Made by a program: the position numbers and the translations under genes. A stretch of DNA of 64,000 nucleotides from Sphingomonas koreensis (lineage in GTDB: Bacteria > Pseudomonadota > Alphaproteobacteria > Sphingomonadales > Sphingomonadaceae). This document shows, piece by piece, positions 9,288 to 19,002 of this stretch. Location of the stretch: positions 4,090,501 to 4,154,500 of the forward strand of contig NZ_PGEN01000001.1 of assembly GCF_002797435.1 (NCBI RefSeq), read 5' to 3'. Position 1 is the stretch's first letter; each line of letters opens with the position of its first letter. Under the pieces are notes generated by a model that had not been told where the DNA came from, did no database searches, and was given only the letters and a program-made list of their open reading frames with translations.

Positions 9288-9394
9288 CATCATCCCGGAC
9301 TTGTTCCGGGATCCACAGGGCTGCGAGTGATGGTGCCCAAGGTGAGGGCATTGCGTGCGGCGAAGTGGACCCCGGTACAAGGCCGGGGTGACGG
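9288..9394. repeat. REP-like pair of GC hairpins in opposite orientation
   Basis: The first element, ATCATCCCGGACTTGTTCCGGGAT (hairpin), is followed by about 50 nt and then by ACCCCGGTACAAGGCCGGGGTGACG. The outer parts are complementary in style (GGATCCA and TGGACCCC), like a two-unit palindromic repeat cassette. A related unit lies upstream of argJ near 61886. It fills the gap between the epimerase and enoyl-CoA hydratase genes. Confidence 0.6.
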
Positions 9395-9406
9395 AGAGGG
9401 CCAGGT

Positions 9407-10186
9407 ATGAGCCAAGAGACGGTTCTGTATGACCTGACCGATGGCGTTGCGACGCTGCGGCTCAACCGGCCCGACCGCTTGAACGCCGTGACCGGCGAGA
9501 TGCTCGACCTGATCCGCGCCTCGCTGTTGCGCGCGGTGGACGAGGGCGCGCGGGCGGTGCTGCTGACGGGTGAGGGGCGAGCCTTCTGCTCGGGCGCCGA
9601 CCTGGTCGGGCGGATGGACGGCAAGCCGATCGATCCCGCCGACAATCTGGAATTCCACTATAACCCGCTGGCCGAGACGCTGTCGAAGCTGCCGATCCCC
9701 GTGGTGACGGCGGTGAACGGTCCGGCGGCGGGGGCGGGCGTGGGCATCGCGCTCGCGGGCGACATCGTGGTGATGGCGAAGTCGGCCTATCTGCTGCTCG
9801 CCTTCAGCAATATCGGGCTGGTGCCCGATTGCGGCGCGACCTGGCTGGTCGCCAAGTCGGCGGGTCGCGCCAAGGCGCTGGAGATGGCGCTGCTCGGCGA
9901 GAAGGTGAGCGCCGACGACGCCAAGGACGCGGGGCTCGTCGCGCGCGTGGCCGAGGACGACGCACTGCTGGCGACGGCGGGCGGGATCGCTGCGAAGCTT
10001 GCCGCCAAGCCGACGGTCGCGCTCGGCCTGATCCGTGCGCAGGTGAAGGCCGCGCTCAATTCGACGCTGTCGGAAACGCTGAGCATCGAGGCACAGAACC
10101 AGCGCGCCGCGGGCAAGACCGAGGATTTCCGTGAGGGCGTGACTGCGTTTCTCGCGAAGCGCGCACCGGAGTTCAGGGGGCGATGA
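9407..10186 (+). CDS. Enoyl-CoA hydratase/isomerase family protein
   Basis: 259 aa crotonase-fold protein. It has the oxyanion-hole segments GEGRAFCSGADL and NGPAAGAGVGIALAGDIV and the second-half helix LVPDCGATWLVAKSAGRAKA. The Glu often seen in the hydratase pair is not present at the usual place (the position after GADL is VGRMDG), and D in PDCGATW matches the PaaG-type isomerase/hydratase branch. It could act in branched-chain or odd-chain acyl-CoA breakdown feeding propionyl-CoA. It overlaps the next gene by 4 nt. Confidence 0.85.
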   Translation: MSQETVLYDLTDGVATLRLNRPDRLNAVTGEMLDLIRASLLRAVDEGARAVLLTGEGRAFCSGADLVGRMDGKPIDPADNLEFHYNPLAETLSKLPIPVVTAVNGPAAGAGVGIALAGDIVVMAKSAYLLLAFSNIGLVPDCGATWLVAKSAGRAKALEMALLGEKVSADDAKDAGLVARVAEDDALLATAGGIAAKLAAKPTVALGLIRAQVKAALNSTLSETLSIEAQNQRAAGKTEDFREGVTAFLAKRAPEFRGR

Positions 10187-10779
10187 CCATCGCCTATTAT
10201 CTTTCGCACCCGCAGGTGCAGATCGATCCGGCGGTGCCGGTGCCCGAATGGGGGCTGTCGGATGCGGGCCGCGCGCGGCTGGCGACGCTGGCCGGCGCGG
10301 GCTGGCTGGGAACGGTGCGGCGGATCGTGTCGAGCGACGAGCGCAAGGCGATCGAGACGGCGAAAGCGCTCATGCCGATGACCGACGGCGCGCGGGTCGA
10401 GATCCTGCCCGGCTTCCATGAGAATGACCGGTCGGCAACCGGCTTCCTGCCGCCTGCGGAGTTCGAGGTGACGGCCGACGCCTTCTTCGCCGCGCCCGAG
10501 CAGTCGGTGCGCGGATGGGAGCGGGCCGCGGATGCGCAGGCACGCATCGTCGGCGCAGTCGATGCGGCGTTGGCCGACGGAGAAGCACCGGTGCTGTTCG
10601 TCGGCCATGGCGGCGTCGGCACCTTGCTCAAATGCCATGTGAAGGGCGAACCGATCGCCCGCACGGCGGATCAGGCCGCTGAGGGCGGCCATCCCGGCGG
10701 GGGCAATGTCCACGCCTTTTCCATTGCGGGGCGACGTCATCTGTTCGGATGGACCGCGCTCGAACAGGTAGCATTATGA
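10183..10779 (+). CDS. Histidine phosphatase superfamily protein with altered RHG motif
   Basis: 198 aa. The N-terminus [29 protein letters not shown] aligns in pattern with the RHG(E/Q) opening of histidine phosphatases, but the Arg is replaced by Ser (LSHPQ). The other features are present: [14 protein letters not shown] with Arg, a Glu-rich middle, and [13 protein letters not shown] with the second His. It overlaps the enoyl-CoA hydratase and mutase genes by 4 nt on each side, so it is tightly coupled with the operon. Substrate unknown. Confidence 0.75.
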   Translation: MTIAYYLSHPQVQIDPAVPVPEWGLSDAGRARLATLAGAGWLGTVRRIVSSDERKAIETAKALMPMTDGARVEILPGFHENDRSATGFLPPAEFEVTADAFFAAPEQSVRGWERAADAQARIVGAVDAALADGEAPVLFVGHGGVGTLLKCHVKGEPIARTADQAAEGGHPGGGNVHAFSIAGRRHLFGWTALEQVAL

Positions 10780-12914
10780 CTGACAAGCCGACGCTCGACG
10801 CCTGGAAGGCGCTGTCCGAAAAGGAAGTGAAGGGCCGCGATCTGACCTGGCGCACGCCCGAGGGGATCGATGTCAAGCCGCTCTACACAGCGGAGGACGT
10901 GACGGCCGATCCGGGCCTGCCCGGCTTCGCGCCGTTTACCCGCGGGGTGCGCGGATCGATGTATGCGGGGCGGCCCTGGACGATCCGGCAATATGCGGGC
11001 TTTTCGACCGCCGAGGAATCGAACGCCTTCTATCGCCGCAACCTGGCCGCCGGTCAGAAGGGCCTGTCGGTCGCGTTCGATCTGGCGACCCACCGCGGCT
11101 ATGACAGCGACCATCCGCGCGTGCCGGGCGATGTCGGCAAGGCCGGCGTCGCGATCGACAGCGTCGAGGACATGAAGATCCTGTTCGACGGCATCCCGCT
11201 CGGCGAGATGTCGGTCTCGATGACGATGAACGGTGCGGTGATCCCGATCCTCGCCTTCTTCATCGTTGCGGGCGAGGAGCAGGGCGTGCCGCGCGCGCAG
11301 CTCGACGGGACCATCCAGAACGACATTCTCAAGGAGTTCATGGTCCGCAACACCTACATCTACCCGCCCGAGCCGAGCATGCGGATCATCTCCGACATCT
11401 TCGGCTACACCTCGCGCGAGATGCCCAAGTTCAACAGCATCTCGATCTCCGGCTATCACATGCAGGAGGCCGGGGCGACGCAGGTGCAGGAGCTGGCCTT
11501 CACCATCGCCGACGGCATGGAATATGTGAAATACGGGGTCGCCAGCGGCCTCGACATCGACAAATTTGCCGGGCGGCTGAGCTTCTTCTTCGCGATCGGC
11601 ATGAACTTCTTCATGGAAGTGGCGAAGCTCCGCGCGGCGCGGGTGCTGTGGCATCGCGTGATGACGAAGCTCGGCGCCAAGGACGAGCGCAGCAAGATGC
11701 TGCGGACGCACTGCCAGACCAGCGGCGTGTCGCTGACCGAGCAGGACCCGTACAACAACGTCATCCGCACCACGATCGAGGCGATGGCCGCGATGCTGGG
11801 CGGGACGCAGAGCCTGCACACCAACGCGCTGGACGAGGCGATCGCGCTGCCCACCGACTTCTCGGCCCGGATCGCGCGCAATACCCAGATCGTGATCCAG
11901 GAAGAGACGGGGATGACCAAGGTCGTCGATCCGCTCGGCGGCTCCTATTATGTCGAGGCGCTGACCCAGGAACTGGTCGACAAGGCGTGGGAGATCATCG
12001 AGCGGGTCGAGGCCGAGGGTGGCATGGCCAAGGCGGTCGCCGCGGGCTGGCCCAAGGCGATGATCGAGGAGGCGTCGGCCGCCACCGCGGCGCGGATCGA
12101 CCGCGGCGAGCAGGTGATCGTCGGGGTCAACAAATACCGCAAGGCCGAGGAAGATCCGATCGACATCCTCGACGTCGACAACCACGCGGTGCGCGAGGCG
12201 CAGATCGCGCGGATCAAGAAAGTGAAGTCTGCCCGCGACGAGGCCAAGTGCCAGGCGGCGCTGGATGCGCTGCGCGAAGGCGCGCGCGGGACGGAAAACC
12301 TCCTCGCCCTCGCCGTAGAAGCCGCCCGCCATCGCGCCACCCTGGGCGAAATCAGCCTGGCGATGGAAGACGTGTTCGGACGCCACGGCACCGTGCCGAC
12401 GCCGGTGTCGGGCGTCTATGGCGGCGCCTATGCCGAGGACAGGCGCTGGGAACGGCTCAAGGACGGCGTCGCGGCGACCGAACGGCGCCTCGGCCGCAAG
12501 CCGCGGATGCTGGTCGCCAAGATGGGGCAGGACGGTCACGACCGCGGCGCCAACCTCGTCTCCTCCGCATTCGGCGACCTGGGCTTCGAGGTCGTGCCGG
12601 GGCCGCTGTTCCAGACGCCGCAGGAAGCCGCCGAACTGGCGATTGCGGAGAATGTCGACGTGGTCGGCGCCTCCAGCCTTGCCGCGGGTCACAAGACGCT
12701 GATTCCGCAGATGATAGGCCATCTGAAAGACGCCGGGCGCGGCGACATCAAGGTGATCGCGGGCGGGGTGATCCCGGCGCAGGACTATCAGTTCCTGCGC
12801 GATGCCGGGGTGCAGGCGATCTTCGGACCCGGAACGAACCTTGTAAATGCGGCCGCGGACGTGTTGACGCTGCTGGGCCACAATTTGCCCCCCGAGGAGG
12901 AAGCGGCCGAATGA
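10776..12914 (+). CDS. scpA: Methylmalonyl-CoA mutase, single-chain, B12-dependent
   Basis: 712 aa, containing both the catalytic TIM barrel ([23 protein letters not shown] region near residues 95-115, [19 protein letters not shown]) and the C-terminal B12-binding domain with the cobalamin motif DGHDRG (Asp586, His588, Gly591). It rearranges (R)-methylmalonyl-CoA to succinyl-CoA. Enzymes of this type are one chain in many bacteria. The start was chosen where ATGA overlaps the previous stop. It overlaps bioB by 4 nt. Confidence 0.97.
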   Translation: MTDKPTLDAWKALSEKEVKGRDLTWRTPEGIDVKPLYTAEDVTADPGLPGFAPFTRGVRGSMYAGRPWTIRQYAGFSTAEESNAFYRRNLAAGQKGLSVAFDLATHRGYDSDHPRVPGDVGKAGVAIDSVEDMKILFDGIPLGEMSVSMTMNGAVIPILAFFIVAGEEQGVPRAQLDGTIQNDILKEFMVRNTYIYPPEPSMRIISDIFGYTSREMPKFNSISISGYHMQEAGATQVQELAFTIADGMEYVKYGVASGLDIDKFAGRLSFFFAIGMNFFMEVAKLRAARVLWHRVMTKLGAKDERSKMLRTHCQTSGVSLTEQDPYNNVIRTTIEAMAAMLGGTQSLHTNALDEAIALPTDFSARIARNTQIVIQEETGMTKVVDPLGGSYYVEALTQELVDKAWEIIERVEAEGGMAKAVAAGWPKAMIEEASAATAARIDRGEQVIVGVNKYRKAEEDPIDILDVDNHAVREAQIARIKKVKSARDEAKCQAALDALREGARGTENLLALAVEAARHRATLGEISLAMEDVFGRHGTVPTPVSGVYGGAYAEDRRWERLKDGVAATERRLGRKPRMLVAKMGQDGHDRGANLVSSAFGDLGFEVVPGPLFQTPQEAAELAIAENVDVVGASSLAAGHKTLIPQMIGHLKDAGRGDIKVIAGGVIPAQDYQFLRDAGVQAIFGPGTNLVNAAADVLTLLGHNLPPEEEAAE

Positions 12915-13918
12915 CTGCCGATGTTATGATGCGTACCGACTGGACCCGCGAGGAGATTGCGGCGCTGTTCGACCTGCCCTTCCCGGAGCTGCTGTTCCGC
13001 GCGGCGGAAGTGCATCGCGTGCAGTTTGCGGCGGATGAGGTGCAGCTGTCCACGCTGCTCAGCATCAAGACCGGCGGCTGCCCGGAGGATTGCGGCTATT
13101 GCAACCAGTCGACCAGCGCCGAGACGGGCCTCAAGGCCACCAAGCTGATGGACGTGCGCGCGGTGCTGCAGGCGGCGGCGCAGGCGAAGGACAATGGTTC
13201 GTCGCGCTTCTGCATGGGCGCGGCGTGGCGCAACCCCAAGGACCGCGACATGCCCGCCATCGTCGAGATGGTGAAAGGCGTGCGCCAGATGGGCATGGAA
13301 ACCTGCATGACGCTGGGGATGCTCAGCGAGAAGCAAGCAGCCCAGCTCGCCGATGCGGGGCTGGACTATTATAACCACAATATCGACACCTCGCCCGAGC
13401 GTTATGCCGAGGTGATCACCACGCGGACCTTCGAGGATCGGCTCGATACGCTCGAGCATGTGCGCGAGGCGGGGATCAATGTGTGCTGCGGCGGCATCGT
13501 CGGCATGGGCGAGACCCGCGGCGACCGCGTCGGCTTTATCCATGCGCTCGCGACCCTGCCCAAGCATCCCGAGAGCGTGCCGGTGAACGCGCTGGTGCCC
13601 GTCAAGGGCACCGTGCTGGGCAACATGCTCGCCGACACACCGCTCGCCAAGATCGATGAGATCGAGTTCGTGCGGACGGTCGCGGTGGCGCGGATCACGA
13701 TGCCGGAGAGCATGGTGCGCCTGTCCGCCGGGCGCGAGAGCATGAGCGATTCGACGCAGGCCTTGTGCTTCATGGCGGGGGCGAACTCGATCTTCACCGG
13801 CGACAAGCTGCTGACCACCGGCAACGCCGGCGACGACAAGGACGCGGCGCTGTTCGCACGCCTGGGGATGCGGCCGATGCAGGGCGAGGTGAAGGTCGAA
13901 CTGGAAGCGGCGGAGTGA
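12911..13918 (+). CDS. bioB: Biotin synthase
   Basis: 335 aa radical SAM enzyme that inserts sulfur into dethiobiotin. The cluster-binding motif is CPEDCGYC (Cys57, Cys61, Cys64). Other family motifs are present: [35 protein letters not shown] and [10 protein letters not shown]; the Cys residues in these and the Arg in [10 protein letters not shown] support the [2Fe-2S] site. The start overlaps the mutase stop by ATGA. Other biotin genes (bioA, bioD, bioF) are not in the window. Its place between the two carboxylase subunits suggests supply of cofactor for PccA. Confidence 0.97.
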   Translation: MTADVMMRTDWTREEIAALFDLPFPELLFRAAEVHRVQFAADEVQLSTLLSIKTGGCPEDCGYCNQSTSAETGLKATKLMDVRAVLQAAAQAKDNGSSRFCMGAAWRNPKDRDMPAIVEMVKGVRQMGMETCMTLGMLSEKQAAQLADAGLDYYNHNIDTSPERYAEVITTRTFEDRLDTLEHVREAGINVCCGGIVGMGETRGDRVGFIHALATLPKHPESVPVNALVPVKGTVLGNMLADTPLAKIDEIEFVRTVAVARITMPESMVRLSAGRESMSDSTQALCFMAGANSIFTGDKLLTTGNAGDDKDAALFARLGMRPMQGEVKVELEAAE

Positions 13919-14166
13919 ACTCCGCCGGCTTCACAAATTGGGCTGAGCGGCGCGCTCGCAAGCAGGGAAGCTGGGGCTATCTCGGCCGCGCATTGCTTTC
14001 CACTTTGTGGGTTATGATCGGCGGCCCGGTTCTTTTTCTCGTGTTCTCGCTGATTGTCGGCAAAGGCGACAATGCGATACTCTACGCGTTGCTTCTCGCA
14101 TTCGGCGGTTCTCTGGCCGGGTACAAGGTCACACTTCTCCTCTTCAGACGCTGGAGCCGCCGGTGA
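13915..14166 (+). CDS. Small two-helix membrane protein of unknown function
   Basis: 83 aa. The GTG start overlaps the bioB stop as GTGA and is the only start codon before the transmembrane segments. It has two hydrophobic segments (about residues 28-47 and 53-72) with basic residues at the C-terminus (LFRRWSRR), so an inner-membrane protein with both ends in the cytoplasm is likely. No family recognised. Confidence 0.55.
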   Translation: MNSAGFTNWAERRARKQGSWGYLGRALLSTLWVMIGGPVLFLVFSLIVGKGDNAILYALLLAFGGSLAGYKVTLLLFRRWSRR

Positions 14167-14978
14167 TTGTCCGACTTCTCGTCGCGTTGCTGGTCGTGTT
14201 GATTCCGCTGCCTGCGCTGGCGCAGACCGTCAACAAACCCATTGTCATTGGTCAGTCCCATACGTTCCCTTCGGCCACGATGGGGGCGGCGCGGACGATC
14301 AATGTCTGGCTGCCGCCGGGGTATGAGAAGGGGACACAGCGCTATCCGGTGCTGTACCTGCTCGACGGCGGTGTGGATCAGGACTTCCACCATATTTCCG
14401 GGCTGGCGCAGCTCGGCACGATCGCCGGGACGACGCGCGATGTGATCGTGGTGGGGATCGAGACGGTCGACCGGCGCAACGAGCTGGCCTTTCCGATTGT
14501 CACCGACGCCAGGCTCAAGGCGGACTATCCCGCCGCGGGTCAGTCCGAACGCTTCCGCCGCTTCATCGCGGACGAGGTGAAACCGTGGGTCGAGAAGACC
14601 TTTCGCACCAGCGGCGAGAATGCGCTGATTGGGGAGTCGCTCGCCGGGCTGTTCGTGGTCGAGACGATGCTGCGCGCGCCAGGGCTGTTCGACACGCATA
14701 TCGCGATCAGCCCCAGCCTGTGGTGGGACAATGAGGCGTTGGTGAAGGCCGCGCCCGCACTGTTGTCAAGGGCGCGAGGGCGGCTGTGGCTGACCGTCGC
14801 CGAAGAGCAGGGGATGGGTGTCGCGCCCTTCGCCACGCTGCTCAAGGAACAGGCGCCTGCCGGGCTGGTCTGGACCTATGCGCCGCGGCCGGATGAGGCT
14901 CACGCGACCATCTATCACGGTGCCGCGCTTGCGGCGATCCGCCAGCTCTTTCCTGTGCTGCCGGAAAAGGGGAAGTGA
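14163..14978 (+). CDS. Alpha/beta-hydrolase, esterase D/siderophore esterase-like
   Basis: 271 aa with a signal peptide ([24 protein letters not shown] start) overlapping the previous stop as GTGA. The nucleophile elbow is in ALIGESLAGLFV (Ser), the N-terminal region INVWLPPGYEKG and YPVLYLLDGG match the esterase D family, and AISPSLWWDNEALV and the late HATIYHGAALA provide acidic and His positions. The exported location fits periplasmic ester hydrolysis. Substrate unknown. Confidence 0.85.
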   Translation: MIVRLLVALLVVLIPLPALAQTVNKPIVIGQSHTFPSATMGAARTINVWLPPGYEKGTQRYPVLYLLDGGVDQDFHHISGLAQLGTIAGTTRDVIVVGIETVDRRNELAFPIVTDARLKADYPAAGQSERFRRFIADEVKPWVEKTFRTSGENALIGESLAGLFVVETMLRAPGLFDTHIAISPSLWWDNEALVKAAPALLSRARGRLWLTVAEEQGMGVAPFATLLKEQAPAGLVWTYAPRPDEAHATIYHGAALAAIRQLFPVLPEKGK

Positions 14979-14979
14979 C

Positions 14980-15366
14980 ATGATCCTGCTGACATTGCTC
15001 GCCGCTGCGCAGACGCAGACGATCGATTGCGACAATGCGGTCACGCAATCCGCGATGACGCAGTGCGCGCAGCAATCCTTCGCCAAGGCCGATGCGCTGC
15101 TCAACGCCGAGTACAGGCAGACGATGGCGATCATGCGCAAGCTCGATGCCGAGCCGGGCAGCCATCCGGCGGGCGATACGCGCCCCGGCTATGCCGCAGC
15201 GCTGACCGAAGCGCAGCGCGCGTGGATCGCCTTTCGCGACGCGCATTGCCGGACGATGGGATACCAGATGCGCGGCGGATCGGCCGAGCCGATGCTCGTG
15301 TGGGGCTGCAGGGAAGCGCTGACGCGCGATCGTACCGAACAGCTGATCGATCTGCGCAAGAACTGA
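14980..15366 (+). CDS. DUF1311/LprI-like small exported protein
   Basis: 128 aa. After a short signal peptide (MILLTLLAAAQTQT), the pattern DCDNAVTQSAMTQCAQQSFAKADALLNAEY is typical of the DUF1311 (lysozyme inhibitor LprI-like) family, with the conserved paired cysteines and a second CR..WGCREAL pair. It starts 1 nt after the previous stop. A role in inhibiting lysozyme is possible from the family but not shown. Confidence 0.75.
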   Translation: MILLTLLAAAQTQTIDCDNAVTQSAMTQCAQQSFAKADALLNAEYRQTMAIMRKLDAEPGSHPAGDTRPGYAAALTEAQRAWIAFRDAHCRTMGYQMRGGSAEPMLVWGCREALTRDRTEQLIDLRKN

Positions 15367-15384
15367 TTCAACAGGGAAACCCGA

Positions 15385-17394
15385 ATGTTCAAGAAGATCC
15401 TGGTCGCCAACCGTGGCGAGATCGCATGCCGCGTGTTCCGTACCGCCAAGCGGATGGGGATCGCGACGGTTGCGGTCTATTCGGATGCCGATGCGCGCGC
15501 GCCCCACGTGCTGATGGCGGATGAGGCGGTTCGGCTGGGGCCGGCGCCGGCAGCGGAAAGCTATCTGAAGGCCGAGCTGATCCTGGCGGCGGCGAAGGCG
15601 ACCGGCGCGGATGCGATCCATCCCGGCTATGGCTTCCTGTCGGAGCGCGAGAGCTTTGCCAGGGCGTGCGCGGAGGCGGGGATCGCGTTCGTCGGGCCGC
15701 CGCCGGGGGCCATTGCGGCGATGGGCGACAAGATCGAGTCCAAGAAGCTCGCCAAGGAAGCGGGCGTCAACGTGGTGCCCGGTTTCGTCGGGGTGATCGA
15801 CGATACCGAGCATGCGGTGAAGATCGCCGCCGAGATCGGCTATCCGGTAATGATGAAGGCATCGGCCGGCGGCGGCGGCAAGGGGATGCGGCTGGCCTAT
15901 AGCGAGCAGGATGTGCGCGAAGGCTTCGAGGCGACCAAGCGCGAGGGTCTGGCATCGTTCGGCGACGACCGCGTGTTCATCGAGAAGTTCATCGAGAGCC
16001 CGCGGCATATCGAGATTCAGGTGCTGGGCGACCAGCATGGCAACATCGTCTACCTTGGCGAGCGTGAATGCTCGATCCAGCGGCGCCACCAGAAGGTTGT
16101 CGAGGAAGCGCCATCGCCCTTCGTCACGCCGGAGATGCGCCGGAAAATGGGCGAACAGGCGGTCGCGCTGTCGCGGGCGGTGGGCTATTACAGCGCGGGC
16201 ACGGTCGAACTGATCGTCAGCGGCGCCGACACCAGCGGCGAGGGCTTCTACTTCCTCGAGATGAACACTCGGCTTCAGGTCGAGCATCCGGTGACCGAGG
16301 CGGTGACCGGCCTCGATCTGGTCGAGCAGATGATCCGCGTCGCGGCGGGCGAGACGCTGGCCTTCGGGCAGGACGATGTGAAGCTAACGGGCTGGGCGAT
16401 CGAGAACCGCATCTATGCCGAGGACCCGTATCGCAGCTTCCTGCCCTCTACCGGGCGGCTGGTGCGCTATCGCCCGCCCGCGGCGCAGGACACGCCCTAT
16501 GGCGAGGTTGGTGGCGAGGGCTATGTCCGCGTTGATGATGGCGTTGCCGAGGGCGGCGAGGTCAGCATGTTCTACGACCCGATGATCGCCAAGCTGATCA
16601 CCTGGGGACAGACGCGCGATGCGGCGGCCGATCTGCAGGTCGCGGCGCTTGACCGGTTCGAACTGGAGGGGCTCGGCAACAACATCGATTTCCTCTCCGC
16701 GCTGATGCAGCACCCGCGCTTCCGGTCGGGCGAACTCACCACCGGATTCATCGCCGAGGAATATCCCGAAGGGTTCGCGGGTGCGCCGGCGGATGCCATG
16801 CTGACCCGCCGGCTCGCGACGATTGCAGCGGTGTTGAGCTGGCGACAGTCGGAGCGCGCGTCGATGATCTCGGGCCAGCTGGGCGCGATGCCGGTGGCGA
16901 AGCGCGACTGGGTCGTACATCTGGCCGCGATCGCGCATGAGGTGTCGCTGGGCGACGGCGCGATCGTCGATGGCGAGCTGGTCGAGGGCAGCGTCGAATG
17001 GGCGCCGGGCGACCGGATTGCGGTGGCGCGCGGCGACGATGGCGAACTGGCGGTGCGGGTCGCGAAGACGCGGACCGGCTGGGTGCTGACGACCCGCGGC
17101 GCGGCGCATCGCGTCGAGGTCTATCGCCCGCGTGTCGCCGAGCTGGCAAAGCACATGATCGAGAAGATTCCGCCGGACATGAGCCGCTTCCTGCTCGCAC
17201 CGATGCCGGGCCTGCTGACGCGGGTCGAGGTTGCGGTGGGCGACAAGGTCGAGGCCGGTCAGCCGCTCGCCGTGGTCGAGGCGATGAAGATGGAGAACAT
17301 CCTGCGCGCCGAGAAGACGGGCGTGGTCAAGGCGGTGAATTTCGGCGCGGGCGAGAGCCTAGCGGTAGACGCGGCGATCCTCGAGTTCGAATAG
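15385..17394 (+). CDS. pccA: Propionyl-CoA carboxylase alpha (biotin carboxylase and biotin carrier) subunit
   Basis: 669 aa. The N-terminal biotin carboxylase has MFKKILVANRGEIACRVFRTAK, the ATP-grasp motif GYPVMMKASAGGGGKGMRL (residues about 150-170), EMNTRLQVEHPVTE and QVLGDQHGNIVYL. A linker domain follows, then the C-terminal carrier ends in AMKMEN with the biotinylated Lys635. It carboxylates biotin and gives the group to PccB. It ends the long operon with 18 nt to the previous gene and an AGGGAAA site before the ATG. Confidence 0.97.
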   Translation: MFKKILVANRGEIACRVFRTAKRMGIATVAVYSDADARAPHVLMADEAVRLGPAPAAESYLKAELILAAAKATGADAIHPGYGFLSERESFARACAEAGIAFVGPPPGAIAAMGDKIESKKLAKEAGVNVVPGFVGVIDDTEHAVKIAAEIGYPVMMKASAGGGGKGMRLAYSEQDVREGFEATKREGLASFGDDRVFIEKFIESPRHIEIQVLGDQHGNIVYLGERECSIQRRHQKVVEEAPSPFVTPEMRRKMGEQAVALSRAVGYYSAGTVELIVSGADTSGEGFYFLEMNTRLQVEHPVTEAVTGLDLVEQMIRVAAGETLAFGQDDVKLTGWAIENRIYAEDPYRSFLPSTGRLVRYRPPAAQDTPYGEVGGEGYVRVDDGVAEGGEVSMFYDPMIAKLITWGQTRDAAADLQVAALDRFELEGLGNNIDFLSALMQHPRFRSGELTTGFIAEEYPEGFAGAPADAMLTRRLATIAAVLSWRQSERASMISGQLGAMPVAKRDWVVHLAAIAHEVSLGDGAIVDGELVEGSVEWAPGDRIAVARGDDGELAVRVAKTRTGWVLTTRGAAHRVEVYRPRVAELAKHMIEKIPPDMSRFLLAPMPGLLTRVEVAVGDKVEAGQPLAVVEAMKMENILRAEKTGVVKAVNFGAGESLAVDAAILEFE

Positions 17395-17418
17395 GCTGAC
17401 GACAACCGATCCATTTCC

Positions 17419-17446
17419 TCATTCCCGCGCAGGCGGGCATGACGGA
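17419..17446. repeat. Short dispersed hairpin repeat, convergent gene boundary
   Basis: TCATTCCCGCGCAGGCGGGCATGACGG (a CCCGC-GCAG-GCGGG hairpin) lies between the end of pccA and the end of the next minus-strand gene. Its form (CATTCCCGC..GCGGGCATGA) is typical of short palindromic repeats in this group and may stabilise mRNA ends or block read-through. Confidence 0.5.
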
Positions 17447-17465
17447 GATCGTCGGCTGGCGGGCG

Positions 17466-17681
17466 CTAGTTCAATTCCGTATCGAGCGAGTCCAGAATCC
17501 GCGCGCCGGCCATGAACACCGTGATCGGGCAGGCGGCGAAGAGCATCCAGCCGCCCATGCCGGGATATTGCTCCAGATAGTGCAGGCCGCGGTCTACTGC
17601 GCCGACGCCGAGCGCGTAGATCACCATGAAGGCTTCGAAACGGGTCTTGATGGTGAACAGGCGTTTGACGCGGGCAAGCAT
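17466..17681 (-). CDS. Small membrane protein of unknown function
   Basis: 71 aa starting MLARVKRLFTIKTRFEAF. It has two hydrophobic stretches (FMVIYALGVGAV and GWMLFAACPITVFMAG) with a short polar loop between them (DRGLHYLEQYPGM). It lies 64 nt downstream of astB on the same strand. No ribosome-binding site is obvious. A TTG start at 17756 would extend it by 25 residues and overlap astB; the shorter form is preferred because the extra residues look unlike a membrane protein N-terminus. No family recognised. Confidence 0.55.
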   Translation of the reverse strand: MLARVKRLFTIKTRFEAFMVIYALGVGAVDRGLHYLEQYPGMGGWMLFAACPITVFMAGARILDSLDTELN

Positions 17682-17745
17682 GGCCGGATTGACGCAAGAA
17701 GCGGGCCAGTGGCGGAAAACCGCGATTCCGCGCCAATCGATATGG

Positions 17746-19002
17746 TTAGCTGTCAATTAACTCGACGATTCCCAGCAGGTCGAGCAGCGCGGCGCGGGCC
17801 GCTTCGATCCGGGCGATCAGCGCCGGGTCGCCGATCTCGTCCTGCGCGATCGTCTCGGGCCAGTGCATCTCGACCAGCGCGGCGATGCGATCGAGCTTTC
17901 CCGGATCGACCAGGAAGCGCGGATCGATCGTGGCAGGATCGGCGACGACGCGCAGGCGGAGGCACGCAGGGCCGCCGCCATTGGCCATCGACTGGCGGAC
18001 ATCGACCACCTCCAGATGCCGGATCGGGCCGTTCCCGGCGACATGCGCCTGAAGCCAGGCCCAGACGCTCGGTGTGTCGCGCGCCTCGGTTGGGAGGACC
18101 AGCGCGGTCTCCCCCGAGGGCAGGGTCACCAGCTGCGCGTTGAACAGGTAGGAGGAGATGGCGTCGGCAAGGCTGACCGCAGAGGCGGGCACCTCGACGA
18201 TCTCGACCTCCGGCATCACGCGGCGGAGGTCGGCGTAGAAGCCCTGCTTGTCCGCGAATGCCTGCTCATGCGCGAACAGGACGCGGCCATTGGCGACCGC
18301 GACGACATCGTTGTGGAAGGCGCCGGCGGCGATCGCCGCTTCCGACTGCTGGACGAACAGCGTGCGGGCCGGGTCCAGACCGTGGCGGCGCGCGACGGCT
18401 TCGCTGGCCTCACGGTGCTGGCGGGCGGGGAAGGGCCCGCCGGAGACGCCATAGACGAACACTTCGACGCCGGGTGCGTCATGCTCCGGGCAGAGGCGCA
18501 TGTGGTTGGCGGCGCCTTCGTCGCCAAACGGGGCGGGAACGGGGCCGTGGACCCGGAAGGCGTCGTTGCCGAAGGCGAGGCGCAGCTGCGCCAGCGTCCC
18601 CGGCCATTCGTGGCTGCGGTGCGGCATCGTCACGAGATTGGCGACGGTCAGGTGGCAGCGGCCGTCGGCGGTGTCGGGGGCCGGAGAGACGGTCGCCGCG
18701 TTGGCGGCCCACATCGACGAGGCCGACAGTGCCTGTGCCTGGAGGTGCGCGGCGGCGTCGGTGTAGCTCGTCGCGAGCGAGTCCAGCCAGCGATGGTCGG
18801 GGCGGGCGTGGGGCAACAATATGCCCTGGGTCAGCCCGAGCGCCAGATTGGCGCGCATCTTGGCGATGCCCTGAAGCGCGGCGGCGCGGGGTTGCGAGAC
18901 GGCACCGCTGTTGCGGGTCGCGGCGAGATTGCCGGGGCTGAGGCCGGCATAATTGTGGCTGGGACCGATCAACCCGTCGAAATTGATCTCAACGCGGGGC
19001 AT
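17746..19002 (-). CDS. astB: N-succinylarginine dihydrolase
   Basis: 418 aa in the amidinotransferase/penten fold. It has EINFDGLIGPSHNYAGLS at the N-terminus, the Cys-containing GGGPACLRLRVV motif (Cys347) and the His region GAFHNDVVAVANGRVLF. It hydrolyses N2-succinylarginine to N2-succinylornithine, releasing ammonia and CO2 (second step of the AST pathway). The ATG at 19002 overlaps astA by 14 nt, so the two are co-translated. A longer N-terminus seen with an upstream start is overlapping astA and was rejected. Confidence 0.95.
   Translation of the reverse strand: MPRVEINFDGLIGPSHNYAGLSPGNLAATRNSGAVSQPRAAALQGIAKMRANLALGLTQGILLPHARPDHRWLDSLATSYTDAAAHLQAQALSASSMWAANAATVSPAPDTADGRCHLTVANLVTMPHRSHEWPGTLAQLRLAFGNDAFRVHGPVPAPFGDEGAANHMRLCPEHDAPGVEVFVYGVSGGPFPARQHREASEAVARRHGLDPARTLFVQQSEAAIAAGAFHNDVVAVANGRVLFAHEQAFADKQGFYADLRRVMPEVEIVEVPASAVSLADAISSYLFNAQLVTLPSGETALVLPTEARDTPSVWAWLQAHVAGNGPIRHLEVVDVRQSMANGGGPACLRLRVVADPATIDPRFLVDPGKLDRIAALVEMHWPETIAQDEIGDPALIARIEAARAALLDLLGIVELIDS

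Noticed and set aside
10737..12881. Minus-strand open frame of over 700 codons opposite methylmalonyl-CoA mutase
   Set aside because: Rich in Arg, His and Asp without any domain; typical antisense shadow of a high-GC gene.
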